DNA of 64,000 nt, taken from contig NZ_QZMN01000003.1 in NCBI RefSeq assembly GCF_003702705.1, positions 302,274-366,273 on the forward strand. The letters run 5' to 3'. Origin of the DNA: Ornithinimicrobium cerasi. GTDB lineage: Bacteria > Actinomycetota > Actinomycetes > Actinomycetales > Dermatophilaceae. Under the pieces are notes generated by a model, which did not search any database, was not told where the DNA came from, and worked only from the letters and a program-made list of their open reading frames with translations. Below, one piece after another: positions 16,512 through 24,550 of the stretch. Every line of letters begins with the position of its first letter. Positions within the stretch are counted from its first letter, which is position 1. The translations under genes were made by a program, and so were the position numbers.

Positions 16512-19500
16512 ATGCCGCTCCCGCTGCCGCTGTCGGTGCGCGCGGTCCTCACCTCCGCCCGGACGGTGCTGCGGCACGTCGTCGCGGTCCAGCTCCCGCT
16601 GCACGTCGCGGCCGTGTCCCTGCTGCGTTTCGGCGGGGAAGACCCCCTCCTGGAGGCCGACGACCTCGAGAACTGGCACCACCGTCGGCTCTCCTTCGAG
16701 GCCGCCCGGGCCTCCGGCTGGGCCGAGGACGCGGCCATGGAGATGTCGTGGCACACCGACTACGTCGACAGCTACCTCTACAACCCGCTGTGGTGGTTCC
16801 AGGGAGGTCTGGACCGGGTCAAGACGGCCCTGTCGCTGGCGCCCACCCTGACCAAGATCCACTTCGACGACCTCACCGACGTCCGCCAGATCGAGGTGAT
16901 GTGGCACCGCTACCGGGGCGGGCTGCTGGCCGGCGTGCTCTGGGCGGCCGACCTGCCGCTGCCGCTGCCGGCCCGGGTCGCGGCCGCCCGGCACGTCGTC
17001 GGGGTGGCGCTGCACCCGGTGCAGGACTTCTACTCCCACTCCTCCTGGGTGGACGACCCGTCGCGGCGCGGCCTGCTGTGGACCGACCCCCACGAGCTGG
17101 CCGGGGACCACCCGATCTACACCGGCAACTACGAGCTGTCCCCGGTGACCGGCATCGCCCACCACGGCCGGTTCGCCCCGGAGTGCACCGTGCTGCGCAT
17201 GGACCCCGGCCTGCTCGAGGTCCTCTGCCATCCGGTGTCCCCGCTGACCAAGAACGCCGTCTGCGACATGTACCGCGCGTGCCAGGACGGCGTGGCGCTC
17301 GGCTCCACCACCGTGTATGGCGTGCCCGTCCCCGCCGGGCTCGTCCACCTCGCCCCGCCCGGCATCGCGCTCGACTCCCGGTGGGTCGCGCCGATCGGGG
17401 CCCAGCAGCGCGGCTTCCCCCAGGCGGACGCGGAGATGCTGTTCACGACGGCGCTGCGGCTGGCCGGGCGGCAGAGCGCCGAGATCCTCTGCGGGCTGAC
17501 CCGGGCGCTGGTCGCGCCCGATCTGGCGACCTTCTGGCAGCACGTCCGGTCCGACCCGGCCGGGGACGAGGAGGGGTGGCAGGCGGAGTTCGAGGACTTC
17601 CACCGCCAGGGTGTGCGCTTCCTCGGCACCGGCGAGTACCCGCCGAAGCCTGCGCCCGTCGCGGAGGAGTGGTACGTCCGCCTGCGCCTGGTCACGGCGG
17701 ACGAGACGGGTGCCGGCACCGACGCCGACATCTACGCCTCGGTCGACAGCGGGCCCGGGGAGCACCTGCTCGACAACATGCCCGACGCCGGTCCGCTGCT
17801 GGCCTACGACGACTTCGAGAAGGGCGACGACCAGGTGTTCCACATCGGTCCGTTCGACTCCTTCCCCTCCGAGCTGGTGCTGCGCAACGCCGACGCCGAC
17901 CTGGGCGACGTGCTGGAGGCCCTCGGCCGGACGTTCGTCAACGCGGTGAGGGACGCCGTCTACGCGATCGGGGACCTGCTGCTCAGCCTGATCGGGGGTC
18001 ACGCCGACCACGTGGCGACCGAGCACCGGGTGTGGACGCCGGCGCAGCTGGCCGGCCTGACCGGCTCCGCCAGCCCGTTCAGCGTGGACCTGAACGGCGG
18101 CGGCGAGGGTCACTACCGCGTGCACGGGACGATCCGCCGCTCCCGCCGTCACCAGCTCGGCCACGTCCACGTCTCGGACTGGGAGGTGCGGCTGGACGCC
18201 CTGGAGGCGGTCGAGGAGTCGGACTGGGACCGCGGCTCTGACTCCGACGAGCCGTTCCTCATCGCGATGCTGGTCAACCAGGCGTCCCGGACCGCCGACC
18301 ACCACCTCTTCGGGCCCTGGTCCGACGTGGACACCGGCGAGCGCCGGGGGCTGGGCCGCACGTTCCGGGCCACCGGCGTGCCGGACCGCCACGGTCACCT
18401 CACCCTCGCGCTGCAGCTGTGGGAGAGCGACGACGAGGGTGGTCCCGGTCGCAGGAACGCCTACCAGGAGTTCACCAAGGAGTTCCAGGAGCGGACGGCG
18501 CCCGCGCGCGACGGCTTCCTGGACACCCTCGGCCGCTCGCTCGGCTCGGCCTGGACCGTGGAACGCCTCGAGGCGCACACCTACGGGTTCACGCCCGACG
18601 GCACGGTCCGCTACGGGCGCTCCCTCGAGGTCCGACCCGGGACGATCGAGGGTGGTGAGACCCGGCGCTGGCGGCTCGGGGTCAACCACGAGTCGGTCTC
18701 CTGGACCGGCCGGGTCTGTCCCCGCGACGAGCTGCGCAGGCTCGACACCGACGGGGACGGGGCGGGGGAGATCCTGGTCAGCAGCCCCTGGGGGGTGGGG
18801 CTGCTCGGCGACGACGGCAACGCCGGCCTGACGAGCCGCTCGATGGCACCGAACGGGACCGCCTTCGGGGCGTGGACCGTCGACACCTCGGCCGACCGGT
18901 TCGGGCCGAGCGGCCGCTTCGACCCCACGGTGCCGGTGGACCAGGTGTGGGTGCGCGGCCCGGCGGGGCTCAGCGTGGTGACGGGCGACGGGCCGGGGTT
19001 CGCCGAGCTGGCGCACCTGCCGGAGGGGTCCGAGCGGGCGGAGCTGGTGCCCGGTCGCGAGCTGCGCGCCGGTCCGGGCGGGTGGCTCGTCGAGGCACAG
19101 CGTGACGACGCGGTGTTCCTCACCGACGACGCGCTGTCGGTGCTCGGTGCCGACGGCGGCCGCGTGCTGCTGCGCGCCCGTGCCGTCGCCGGCGAGGACC
19201 TCGGTGGCTGGACCCTCGATCCCCGCGCGGACCGGGTGGTGGCCGCGGGCGACCTGGACGGCGACGGGCTGGACGAGCTGGTCCTGCACGGCGCGCAGGG
19301 GCTGGCCATGGTCAAGGTCGTCGACGGGGTGCTCCGGGTGGTCGCCCGGCTGCACCCGGGGCAGGACCTCGGCCTGGGTGACCCGCTCGACCCCGAGCTC
19401 GTGCGCGTGGGCCCGGCGGCCGACCTGCGTGCCTCGGGCCGGCTGGGCGTCCTCGTCACGACGCCCGCGGTCCACGGCTTCCTCGAGCTGGAGGACGGAC

Positions 19501-19910
19501 GGTGGCGCAGCACCGCCTACGCCAACCACGACACGAGGGCCGGCGACTGGGTGGTGGACGTCCGGGCCGACCGGTTCGGGCCCGTCGGACCGCTGCGCCG
19601 CTCGGACCACGACCTCTGGCTGAGCTCGCCCACCACGATCGGCGTCCTCGTCGCGGACGGCTACCACCTGACCGCTGAGTGCTGCCACCCCGTCGGCGAG
19701 ATGTTCGACGACTGGACGCCGACCCCGGACACCCGCTACGGCACGGGCCGTGCGGTCCAGGGGCGGGAGGGTCTTGTCCTGGCGGCCGACGACTGGGGGG
19801 TCGTGCTGATCGAGGCTCGCGGCGACCGACCGCACGTCGTCGCCCGCGTCGCGCAGGCCGACCGGGCCGGCGGCTGGGTGGTCGACACCAGGGTCAACGC
19901 GTTCCAGTGA
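16512..19910 (+). CDS. Giant Het-C / PLAT-like / FG-GAP repeat protein, predicted membrane-lipid effector
   Basis: An 1132-residue protein. Residues about 40-300 resemble the Het-C domain, which shares the helical zinc phospholipase C fold: WHTDYVDSYLYNPLWW and, diagnostically, His168-PVQDFYS-His176-SSW. Residues about 384-465 look like a PLAT/LH2 lipid-binding domain (YVRLRLVTADETGAGTDADI, then FEKGDDQVFHIGPFD). A beta-rich segment around 545-640 resembles the C-terminal domain of the preceding hydrolase. The last 400 residues contain FG-GAP-like propeller repeats with Asp-rich loops (DTDGDGAGEILVSS, GDLDGDGLDELVLHG), which may bind calcium. The combination suggests an enzyme that attacks phospholipids at membranes. 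No signal peptide is seen. Start chosen is the ATG 4 bases after the hydrolase stop. The 3' end overlaps the convergent CDP-alcohol transferase by 17 bases. Confidence 0.72.
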   Translation: MPLPLPLSVRAVLTSARTVLRHVVAVQLPLHVAAVSLLRFGGEDPLLEADDLENWHHRRLSFEAARASGWAEDAAMEMSWHTDYVDSYLYNPLWWFQGGLDRVKTALSLAPTLTKIHFDDLTDVRQIEVMWHRYRGGLLAGVLWAADLPLPLPARVAAARHVVGVALHPVQDFYSHSSWVDDPSRRGLLWTDPHELAGDHPIYTGNYELSPVTGIAHHGRFAPECTVLRMDPGLLEVLCHPVSPLTKNAVCDMYRACQDGVALGSTTVYGVPVPAGLVHLAPPGIALDSRWVAPIGAQQRGFPQADAEMLFTTALRLAGRQSAEILCGLTRALVAPDLATFWQHVRSDPAGDEEGWQAEFEDFHRQGVRFLGTGEYPPKPAPVAEEWYVRLRLVTADETGAGTDADIYASVDSGPGEHLLDNMPDAGPLLAYDDFEKGDDQVFHIGPFDSFPSELVLRNADADLGDVLEALGRTFVNAVRDAVYAIGDLLLSLIGGHADHVATEHRVWTPAQLAGLTGSASPFSVDLNGGGEGHYRVHGTIRRSRRHQLGHVHVSDWEVRLDALEAVEESDWDRGSDSDEPFLIAMLVNQASRTADHHLFGPWSDVDTGERRGLGRTFRATGVPDRHGHLTLALQLWESDDEGGPGRRNAYQEFTKEFQERTAPARDGFLDTLGRSLGSAWTVERLEAHTYGFTPDGTVRYGRSLEVRPGTIEGGETRRWRLGVNHESVSWTGRVCPRDELRRLDTDGDGAGEILVSSPWGVGLLGDDGNAGLTSRSMAPNGTAFGAWTVDTSADRFGPSGRFDPTVPVDQVWVRGPAGLSVVTGDGPGFAELAHLPEGSERAELVPGRELRAGPGGWLVEAQRDDAVFLTDDALSVLGADGGRVLLRARAVAGEDLGGWTLDPRADRVVAAGDLDGDGLDELVLHGAQGLAMVKVVDGVLRVVARLHPGQDLGLGDPLDPELVRVGPAADLRASGRLGVLVTTPAVHGFLELEDGRWRSTAYANHDTRAGDWVVDVRADRFGPVGPLRRSDHDLWLSSPTTIGVLVADGYHLTAECCHPVGEMFDDWTPTPDTRYGTGRAVQGREGLVLAADDWGVVLIEARGDRPHVVARVAQADRAGGWVVDTRVNAFQ

Positions 19911-20625
19911 GGGCGGGGCGGCGGCTCAGCGTGAGGTGCAGGCTGAGCCCGGTGTAGTAGACGACGTAGGCGAGCGAGAGGGCGACCAGCCACGGCTCCG
20001 GCGACGGGGAGCGGGCGAGGATGACGGCATACAGGACCAGCCATCCGGTGGTCAGCGCCATGGTGAGCCGCCAGGCCGTCGCCGTCCGCGACGGGTAGAC
20101 GTAGCGGACCGGCACGAAGACCAGCACCGCGAGGACGAGCAGCACCGCCGTGACGACGGGGGCGCCCGCGTCCAGCACGACCAGGTAGAACGCCGCGACG
20201 TTCCAGTAGCTGGGGAACCCGAGGAAGAAGTGATCCTCGGTCTTGGCGTCGGTGCGGCAGAACTGGACGCAGGACGCGAGCACCGGCACCGCGGCCACGA
20301 CGCCGCCGAGCCAGCCGTCCGGCAGGTAGCCCGCGCTCCACAGCAGCACCATCGGCGCGAACGCGTAGGTGATGAAGTCGACGATGTTGTCGAGCAGCGC
20401 GCCGTCGAAGCCGGGCAGCACCTCCTTGACGCGGAAGCGGCGGGCGAGGAAGCCGTCGGTGCCGTCGACGACCATCGCCACGAGGAAGAGCCACAGCACC
20501 GCGGTGACCTCGCCGGCGTAGGACAGGTGGACCATGAGCAGCGCCAGCACCGACCCGAGAGCCGTGTAGGCGTGCACCGCGGCCGCCGCCAGCCGCTGCG
20601 CGGTGCTCGGTCGCGGGGGGCTCAT
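19894..20625 (-). CDS. pcs: CDP-alcohol phosphatidyltransferase, phosphatidylcholine synthase-like
   Basis: A 243-residue integral membrane enzyme with about seven hydrophobic segments. The CDP-alcohol phosphotransferase active site reads DGTDGFLARRFRVKEVLPGF followed by DGALLDNIVD. The gap between the DG-AR half and the G-D-D half is longer than the usual eight residues, which is how phosphatidylcholine synthase (CDP-diacylglycerol plus choline) differs from phosphatidylglycerolphosphate synthase; FITYAFAPMVLL also fits that family. The enzyme would make phosphatidylcholine in one step. It overlaps the tail of the Het-C-like gene and is divergent from the ATP-grasp pair (75 bases between starts). 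A link to either neighbour is not shown. The choline specificity is my inference from motif spacing. Confidence 0.7.
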   Translation of the reverse strand: MSPPRPSTAQRLAAAAVHAYTALGSVLALLMVHLSYAGEVTAVLWLFLVAMVVDGTDGFLARRFRVKEVLPGFDGALLDNIVDFITYAFAPMVLLWSAGYLPDGWLGGVVAAVPVLASCVQFCRTDAKTEDHFFLGFPSYWNVAAFYLVVLDAGAPVVTAVLLVLAVLVFVPVRYVYPSRTATAWRLTMALTTGWLVLYAVILARSPSPEPWLVALSLAYVVYYTGLSLHLTLSRRPALTGTR

Positions 20626-20699
20626 GGCCGCACACCCTAGGCGACCCGGGACCTCGCCCGCTCCCGGCGGGCGGGGCGCCCACCTGGTTACGATCGGCC

Positions 20700-21929
20700 A
20701 TGGTCACCGCCGCCTTCGTCGCCCCGTTCCTCCTCGAGGCGACCCGGAGGTTCGTGCTGTCGGCCGCGCGCGTCCCGGGCGTCCGCCTCGCCGTCGTCAC
20801 CGCCACCCCCGCGGACCGTCTCGACCCCGAGCTGCGCGAGGCGATCGCCGGCCACTGGCAGGTCGCCGACGCCCTGGACCCCCAGCAGGTGGCCGACGCG
20901 GTCCGCGGTCTGGGCGCGCGGCTGGGGCCGGTCGAGCGGCTCGTCGGGATCCTCGAGCAGCTGCAGGTGCCGCTCGCCCAGGTCCGGGACGCGCTCGGCA
21001 TACCGGGCATGGACGAGGAGACAGCCCGCAACGTGCGCGAGAAGGCGCGGATGAAGACCGTGCTCGGCCGGGCCGGCGTGCCCTGCGCGCGCCACCGGCT
21101 CGTCACCCGCACCGAGGAGGCGATCGACTTCCTGGAGCTGGTGGGGCTGCCCGTCGTCGCCAAGCCGCCGGACGGGGCGGGGGCCGTCGCGACCTTCCGC
21201 CTCGACACCTGGGCGGACGTGGACGCCTGGCTGCAGATGGCGCGCGGCGAGGCGGGGGAGGCCTGGCTGCTGGAGGAGTTCCTCACCGGCCGCGAGCACA
21301 CCTTCGACTCGGTGACGATCGACGGCGAGACGGTCTTCTCCTCGGTCGCCGACTACCACCCCACCCCGCTGGAGGTGCTGCGCAACCCGTGGGTGCAGTG
21401 GCAGGTCGTGCTGCCGCACGCGGTCGACGGGCCGGAGTGCCGCGAGATCCACCGCGTCGGACCCGCCGCCCTCGCCGCGCTCGGGGTGCGGACGAGCATC
21501 TCGCACATGGAGTGGTTCGCCCGGCCCGACGGCACCGTCGCCATCTCCGAGGTCGGCGCCCGGCCGCCCGGCGCGCAGCTGGCCTCGATGATCGGCCTCG
21601 CCCACGACGTCGACTTCTTCGACCTCTGGGCGCGGCTGATGATCCTCGAGGAGTTCACCCGGCCCGAACGCTCCTGGGCGTGCGGCACGGCATACCTGCG
21701 GGGTCTGGGGCGCGGACGCGTCCGCGCCGTGCACGGCCTCGAGGAGGTATGGCGTGAGCTGGGGGACCTGGTCGTGGACTCACGCCTGCCACGGCCGGGG
21801 GCACCCTCGTCGACGGGCTACGAGGGGGAGGGGTTCATCACCGTGCGCCACCGCGACACCGACGCCGTCCGCGAGGCCCTCGACCTCATCGTCTCCCGGG
21901 TCCGCGTCGAGCTGGTCGAGGAGGCGTGA
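20700..21929 (+). CDS. ATP-grasp ligase (first of tandem pair)
   Basis: A 409-residue ATP-grasp protein. The N-terminal Rossmann-like lobe covers about residues 1-110. The nucleotide-binding lobes are visible at LVGLPVVAKPPDGAGAVATF and AWLLEEFLTGREHTFDSVTI. The metal-binding end is at AISEVGARPPGAQLASMIGL. ATP-grasp enzymes activate a carboxylate as an acyl-phosphate and join it to an amine or thiol. The sequence is of the carbamoyl-phosphate-synthase-like/carnosine-synthase-like branch, so amino-acid or dipeptide ligation is plausible but the substrate is unknown. Its neighbour is a paralogue on the same strand whose start overlaps or abuts this stop, so the two are probably translated together. 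Confidence 0.85.
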   Translation: MVTAAFVAPFLLEATRRFVLSAARVPGVRLAVVTATPADRLDPELREAIAGHWQVADALDPQQVADAVRGLGARLGPVERLVGILEQLQVPLAQVRDALGIPGMDEETARNVREKARMKTVLGRAGVPCARHRLVTRTEEAIDFLELVGLPVVAKPPDGAGAVATFRLDTWADVDAWLQMARGEAGEAWLLEEFLTGREHTFDSVTIDGETVFSSVADYHPTPLEVLRNPWVQWQVVLPHAVDGPECREIHRVGPAALAALGVRTSISHMEWFARPDGTVAISEVGARPPGAQLASMIGLAHDVDFFDLWARLMILEEFTRPERSWACGTAYLRGLGRGRVRAVHGLEEVWRELGDLVVDSRLPRPGAPSSTGYEGEGFITVRHRDTDAVREALDLIVSRVRVELVEEA

Positions 21930-21934
21930 GGGGG

Positions 21935-23146
21935 ATGAACGTCGTCCTGCTGTCCCCGGGCTTCCCGCTCGACGTCTCATCCTTCACGCGGGCCCTGGCC
22001 CGCACCGGCGCACGGGTCATCGGCATCGGCGACCAGCCGGTCGGCGCGCTGCCGGCGACGGTGCGCGACCACCTCGTCCACTACGAGCACGTGCCGCTCG
22101 CCGACACCGCGGCGGTCCTGGCCGCGCTCCGGGGGCTGGCGCGCCACGTGCGCATCGACCAGGTCGAGTGTCTCTGGGAGCCCTACGTCGTGCTCGCCGC
22201 CACCATCCGGGAGCACCTCGACCTGCCGGGCATGCGGGTGGAGGAGGCGACGTGGTTCCGTGACAAGGAGGTGATGAAGCGGGTGCTCGACGCCGCCGGG
22301 GTCCGCACGCCGCGGCACGCCGGCGCGACCACGGTCGCCGAGGTGTGGGAGGCGGCGGAGCAGGTCGGCTACCCGCTCATCGTCAAGCCGGTCGCCGGCG
22401 CGGGCTCGGCCGACACCTACCGTGTGGACACGCCGGCCCGGCTGGCCGAGGTGCAGCAGATGATCCAGCACGTGCCGCGGGTCAGCGTGGAGGAGTTCGT
22501 CGAGGGGGAGGAGTTCACCTACGACACGGTCTGCGGGGACGGGGAGGTGCTCTTCGAGAACGTCAGCTGGTACCAGCCCCGGCCGCTGGAGCAGCGCAGC
22601 CACGAGTGGGTCAGCCCGATGACGATCGCGCTGCGGGACAAGGACGACCCCGCTCTGGCCGGTGGTCTGGACATGGGGCGTCGCGTCCTCACGGCGCTCG
22701 GCTTCACCTCGGGGTTCACGCACATGGAGTGGTACCGCACCGCGGACGGCGAGGTGGTCTTCGGCGAGATCGGGGCCCGGCCGCCCGGCGCGCGGACGGT
22801 CGACGTCATGAACTACGCGACCGACGGGGACCTCTTCGACACCTGGGCGCTCGCGGTGACGACGGGGCAGGCGCCGCCGCTCACGCACCGGTTCAACGCG
22901 GCCAGCATGTTCAAGCGGGCGCAGGGGTCGGGGCGGATCACCCGGGTCGAGGGCCTTGAGCGGCTGCTGCGCGAGGAGGGCGAGCACGTCTGCGTCGTCG
23001 ACCTGCTGCCCGTCGGCACCCCCCGCCGCGACTGGCGGGCGACCCTGCTCTCGGACGGCATGGTCATCGCCCGCCACCCCGAGCTGCCCGAGCTGATGCG
23101 GGTGCTGGGGCGCTTCGCGACCGAGCTGGAGATGTTCGCGGAGTAG
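21935..23146 (+). CDS. ATP-grasp ligase (second of tandem pair)
   Basis: A 403-residue ATP-grasp protein, paralogous to the preceding one. Key segments are YPLIVKPVAGAGSADTYRV, VSVEEFVEGEEFTYDTV, HMEWYRTADGEVVFGEIGAR and PPGARTVDVMNYA. The start was placed at the ATG at 21935 because the GAGGAGG at 21918-21924 lies about ten bases upstream. A GTG at 21926, overlapping the previous stop, is the alternative and would add three residues. Two consecutive ATP-grasp ligases suggest stepwise ligation in one pathway or a heterodimer. No dedicated amino-acid-metabolism gene is next to them. Downstream begins a decayed region. Confidence 0.85.
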   Translation: MNVVLLSPGFPLDVSSFTRALARTGARVIGIGDQPVGALPATVRDHLVHYEHVPLADTAAVLAALRGLARHVRIDQVECLWEPYVVLAATIREHLDLPGMRVEEATWFRDKEVMKRVLDAAGVRTPRHAGATTVAEVWEAAEQVGYPLIVKPVAGAGSADTYRVDTPARLAEVQQMIQHVPRVSVEEFVEGEEFTYDTVCGDGEVLFENVSWYQPRPLEQRSHEWVSPMTIALRDKDDPALAGGLDMGRRVLTALGFTSGFTHMEWYRTADGEVVFGEIGARPPGARTVDVMNYATDGDLFDTWALAVTTGQAPPLTHRFNAASMFKRAQGSGRITRVEGLERLLREEGEHVCVVDLLPVGTPRRDWRATLLSDGMVIARHPELPELMRVLGRFATELEMFAE

Positions 23147-23185
23147 GGCGCACGTCGGTCGGCCCGTCCCGGGGCGACCCCGGGG

Positions 23186-23690
23186 TCACCAGCGGTGGTG
23201 CACGTGCTCCCGGGCGTAGCGGTCGTAGATGTCGGCGTAGGCGGCCTCGGCCCCGGGGGTGGTCGGGGCGAGCGAGGCCGCGGCGGCGTTGGCCCGCGCC
23301 TGGTCCGGCGAGCTGGCGCCCGGGATCGTGGTGGTGACGCCGGGCTGGTCGACGATCCACCGCAGCGCGCGCTGCGCCGGGGTGCCGGCCGCCCCGTCAC
23401 CACCCACGGCCGCGAACTCGCGGGCCGCCCGGACCCCGACCTCGTAGGGCACGCCGGCGAACGTCTCACCCACGTCGAACGCCTCGCCGTGCCGGTTGTA
23501 CTGACGGTGGTCGTCGGCGGCGAACGTCGAGGTCTCCTCGAACCGGCCGGTGAGCAGGCCCGAGGCCAGCGGGACGCGCGCGATGATGCCGACGCCCGCC
23601 TCCTGCGCCGCCGCCGTCACCTGCTCCAGCGGCTTGCGGCGCAGGACGTTGAGGATGATCTGCACCGTCGCGACGTGCGGGCGGGCGATC
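23186..23690 (-). pseudogene. Aldo/keto reductase, C-terminal half only (decapitated)
   Basis: The minus strand encodes about 165 residues that match only the second half of an aldo/keto reductase, normally about 320-330 residues. Recognisable segments are IARPHVATVQIILNVLRRKP, IARVPLASGLLTGRF, and ALRWIVDQPGVTTTIPGASS. The similarity begins abruptly near 23690 and there is no N-terminal barrel, so the catalytic Tyr/Lys region and NADPH contacts are missing. The GTG at 23665 could start translation, but the product would be an incomplete barrel. It abuts, head to head, a fragment of an oxidoreductase on the other strand that also lacks its N-terminus. Confidence 0.8.
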
Positions 23691-23691
23691 G

Positions 23692-24003
23692 CCCCGCTTC
23701 CGGGTGGTCGGCTCGGAGGCCGGCTTCACGTCATACGGGCTGGAACCGCTGGAGGGGGCCCTCAAGGAGGGCGCGCGCCCCGCCGACCCCGGGTTCGCCG
23801 AGGTCACCGGCGGCCGCACCGGCGTGGTCGGGGTGCCGGGCGCGCAGCGGGAGGTGCCGCTCGAGCGCGGTCGCTACGACCTGTTCTACCGCGGGGTCGC
23901 GGCCAGCCTGCTCGACGGCGCACCGCCCCCGGTCGACCCCCGCGACAGCGTGGCGGTCATCGAGCTCGTCGAGCGCCTGCACCGCGACGTGCCGGTGCGC
24001 TGA
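23692..24003 (+). pseudogene. Gfo/Idh/MocA oxidoreductase, C-terminal fragment only (decapitated)
   Basis: About 100 residues read like the C-terminal end of a Gfo/Idh/MocA dehydrogenase: RFRVVGSEAGFTSYGLEPLE, then RGRYDLFYRGVAASLLDG and the terminal PPPVDPRDSVAVIELVERLH. The family's NAD-binding N-terminal Rossmann fold and most of the substrate domain (about 230 residues) are absent. Similarity begins at about 23695, within a few bases of where the opposing aldo/keto reductase fragment begins. One deletion spanning the starts of two divergent genes explains both. The stop codon is TGA at 24001-24003. Confidence 0.78.
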
Positions 24004-24039
24004 CGCCGCGGCGGCGGTGCCGCGCTGCCCGATCCGCGG

Positions 24040-24230
24040 ATGCAGCAGGACGCACCCCGGACCAGGTCGACGGCGCTGCACGGGGTGGATCCTGCTGCGC
24101 CTGCTGCGGCGTGCAGCAGAACGCACTCCGAGCAGGGTCGACGGCACGGCTTCGGGTGGATCCTGCTGCGCCGGCTGCGGCGTGCAGCAGAACGCACGCC
24201 GGGCGAGGCCGACGGCACGGTTTCGGGCCC
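24040..24230. repeat. 71-base tandem repeat (2 full copies plus a partial third)
   Basis: Units start at 24040, 24111 and 24182, an exact 71-base period with a few substitutions. Each starts with a TGCAGCAG-A-CGCAC block, contains GTCGACGGC or its variant, and the two full copies end with TGGATCCTGCTGCGCC. The GCAGCAGG/CCTGCTGC pair inside a unit is an inverted repeat, so each unit can fold into a hairpin. No reading frame in it resembles a protein family. It sits between the decapitated genes and the palindromic repeat array. Confidence 0.85.
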
Positions 24231-24317
24231 CCGCCCGCCTGCAGGACCGCCCCCCAGCTGCCAGACCAGGCGCCGACCCCGGGCCGCTGCCTCAGGACGG
24301 GTGGGTGCGTGCACGCA

Positions 24318-24440
24318 CCACTCACGTGAGGGGGTCGGGCACGGCAACGGGCGGTATGGCGTGCACCCGCCACTCACGTGAGTGGGTCGGGCACGGCCCG
24401 TGCCGGTATGGCGTCCACGCGCCACTCACGTGAGTGGCGC
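24318..24440. repeat. 52-base repeat array built on the palindrome CCACTCACGTGAGTGG (3 copies)
   Basis: The palindrome occurs at 24318-24333 (two mismatched end bases), 24370-24385 and 24422-24437, an exact 52-base spacing. The last copy extends to a perfect 22-base palindrome at 24419-24440. Between copies lies GGTCGGGCACGGC followed by GGTATGGCGT, also repeated. The CACGTG core and dyad symmetry look like multiple binding sites for a dimeric DNA-binding protein, or a repeated extragenic palindrome. The array ends 110 bases upstream of a small unknown gene on the plus strand. Confidence 0.88.
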
Positions 24441-24550
24441 CTGCGGGGCAGGCGGGCAGCGGGATCGCCAGCATCCCGTCGAGGTCTGTCGTGGTCGTTG
24501 ACACCCGTCACACGACGGCGGGATGCTGAGGGTCTCGGGAGGAGCGACCC

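Noticed and set aside
16416-19835. A 1139-codon minus-strand frame opposite the Het-C-like gene
   Set aside because: Repetitive Arg/Val/Gly/Pro composition, no motifs. The plus strand holds Het-C, PLAT-like and FG-GAP patterns.
24040-24440. CRISPR array suggested by the regular 71- and 52-base repeats
   Set aside because: Within each array the whole unit is conserved, with no variable spacers, repeats are too few, and there are no cas genes. They are tandem repeats.
24004-24500. Several short open frames across the repeats, with duplicated GRYGVHPPLT-like segments
   Set aside because: They arise from the DNA repeats themselves, on both strands, with no ribosome-binding sites or family resemblance.
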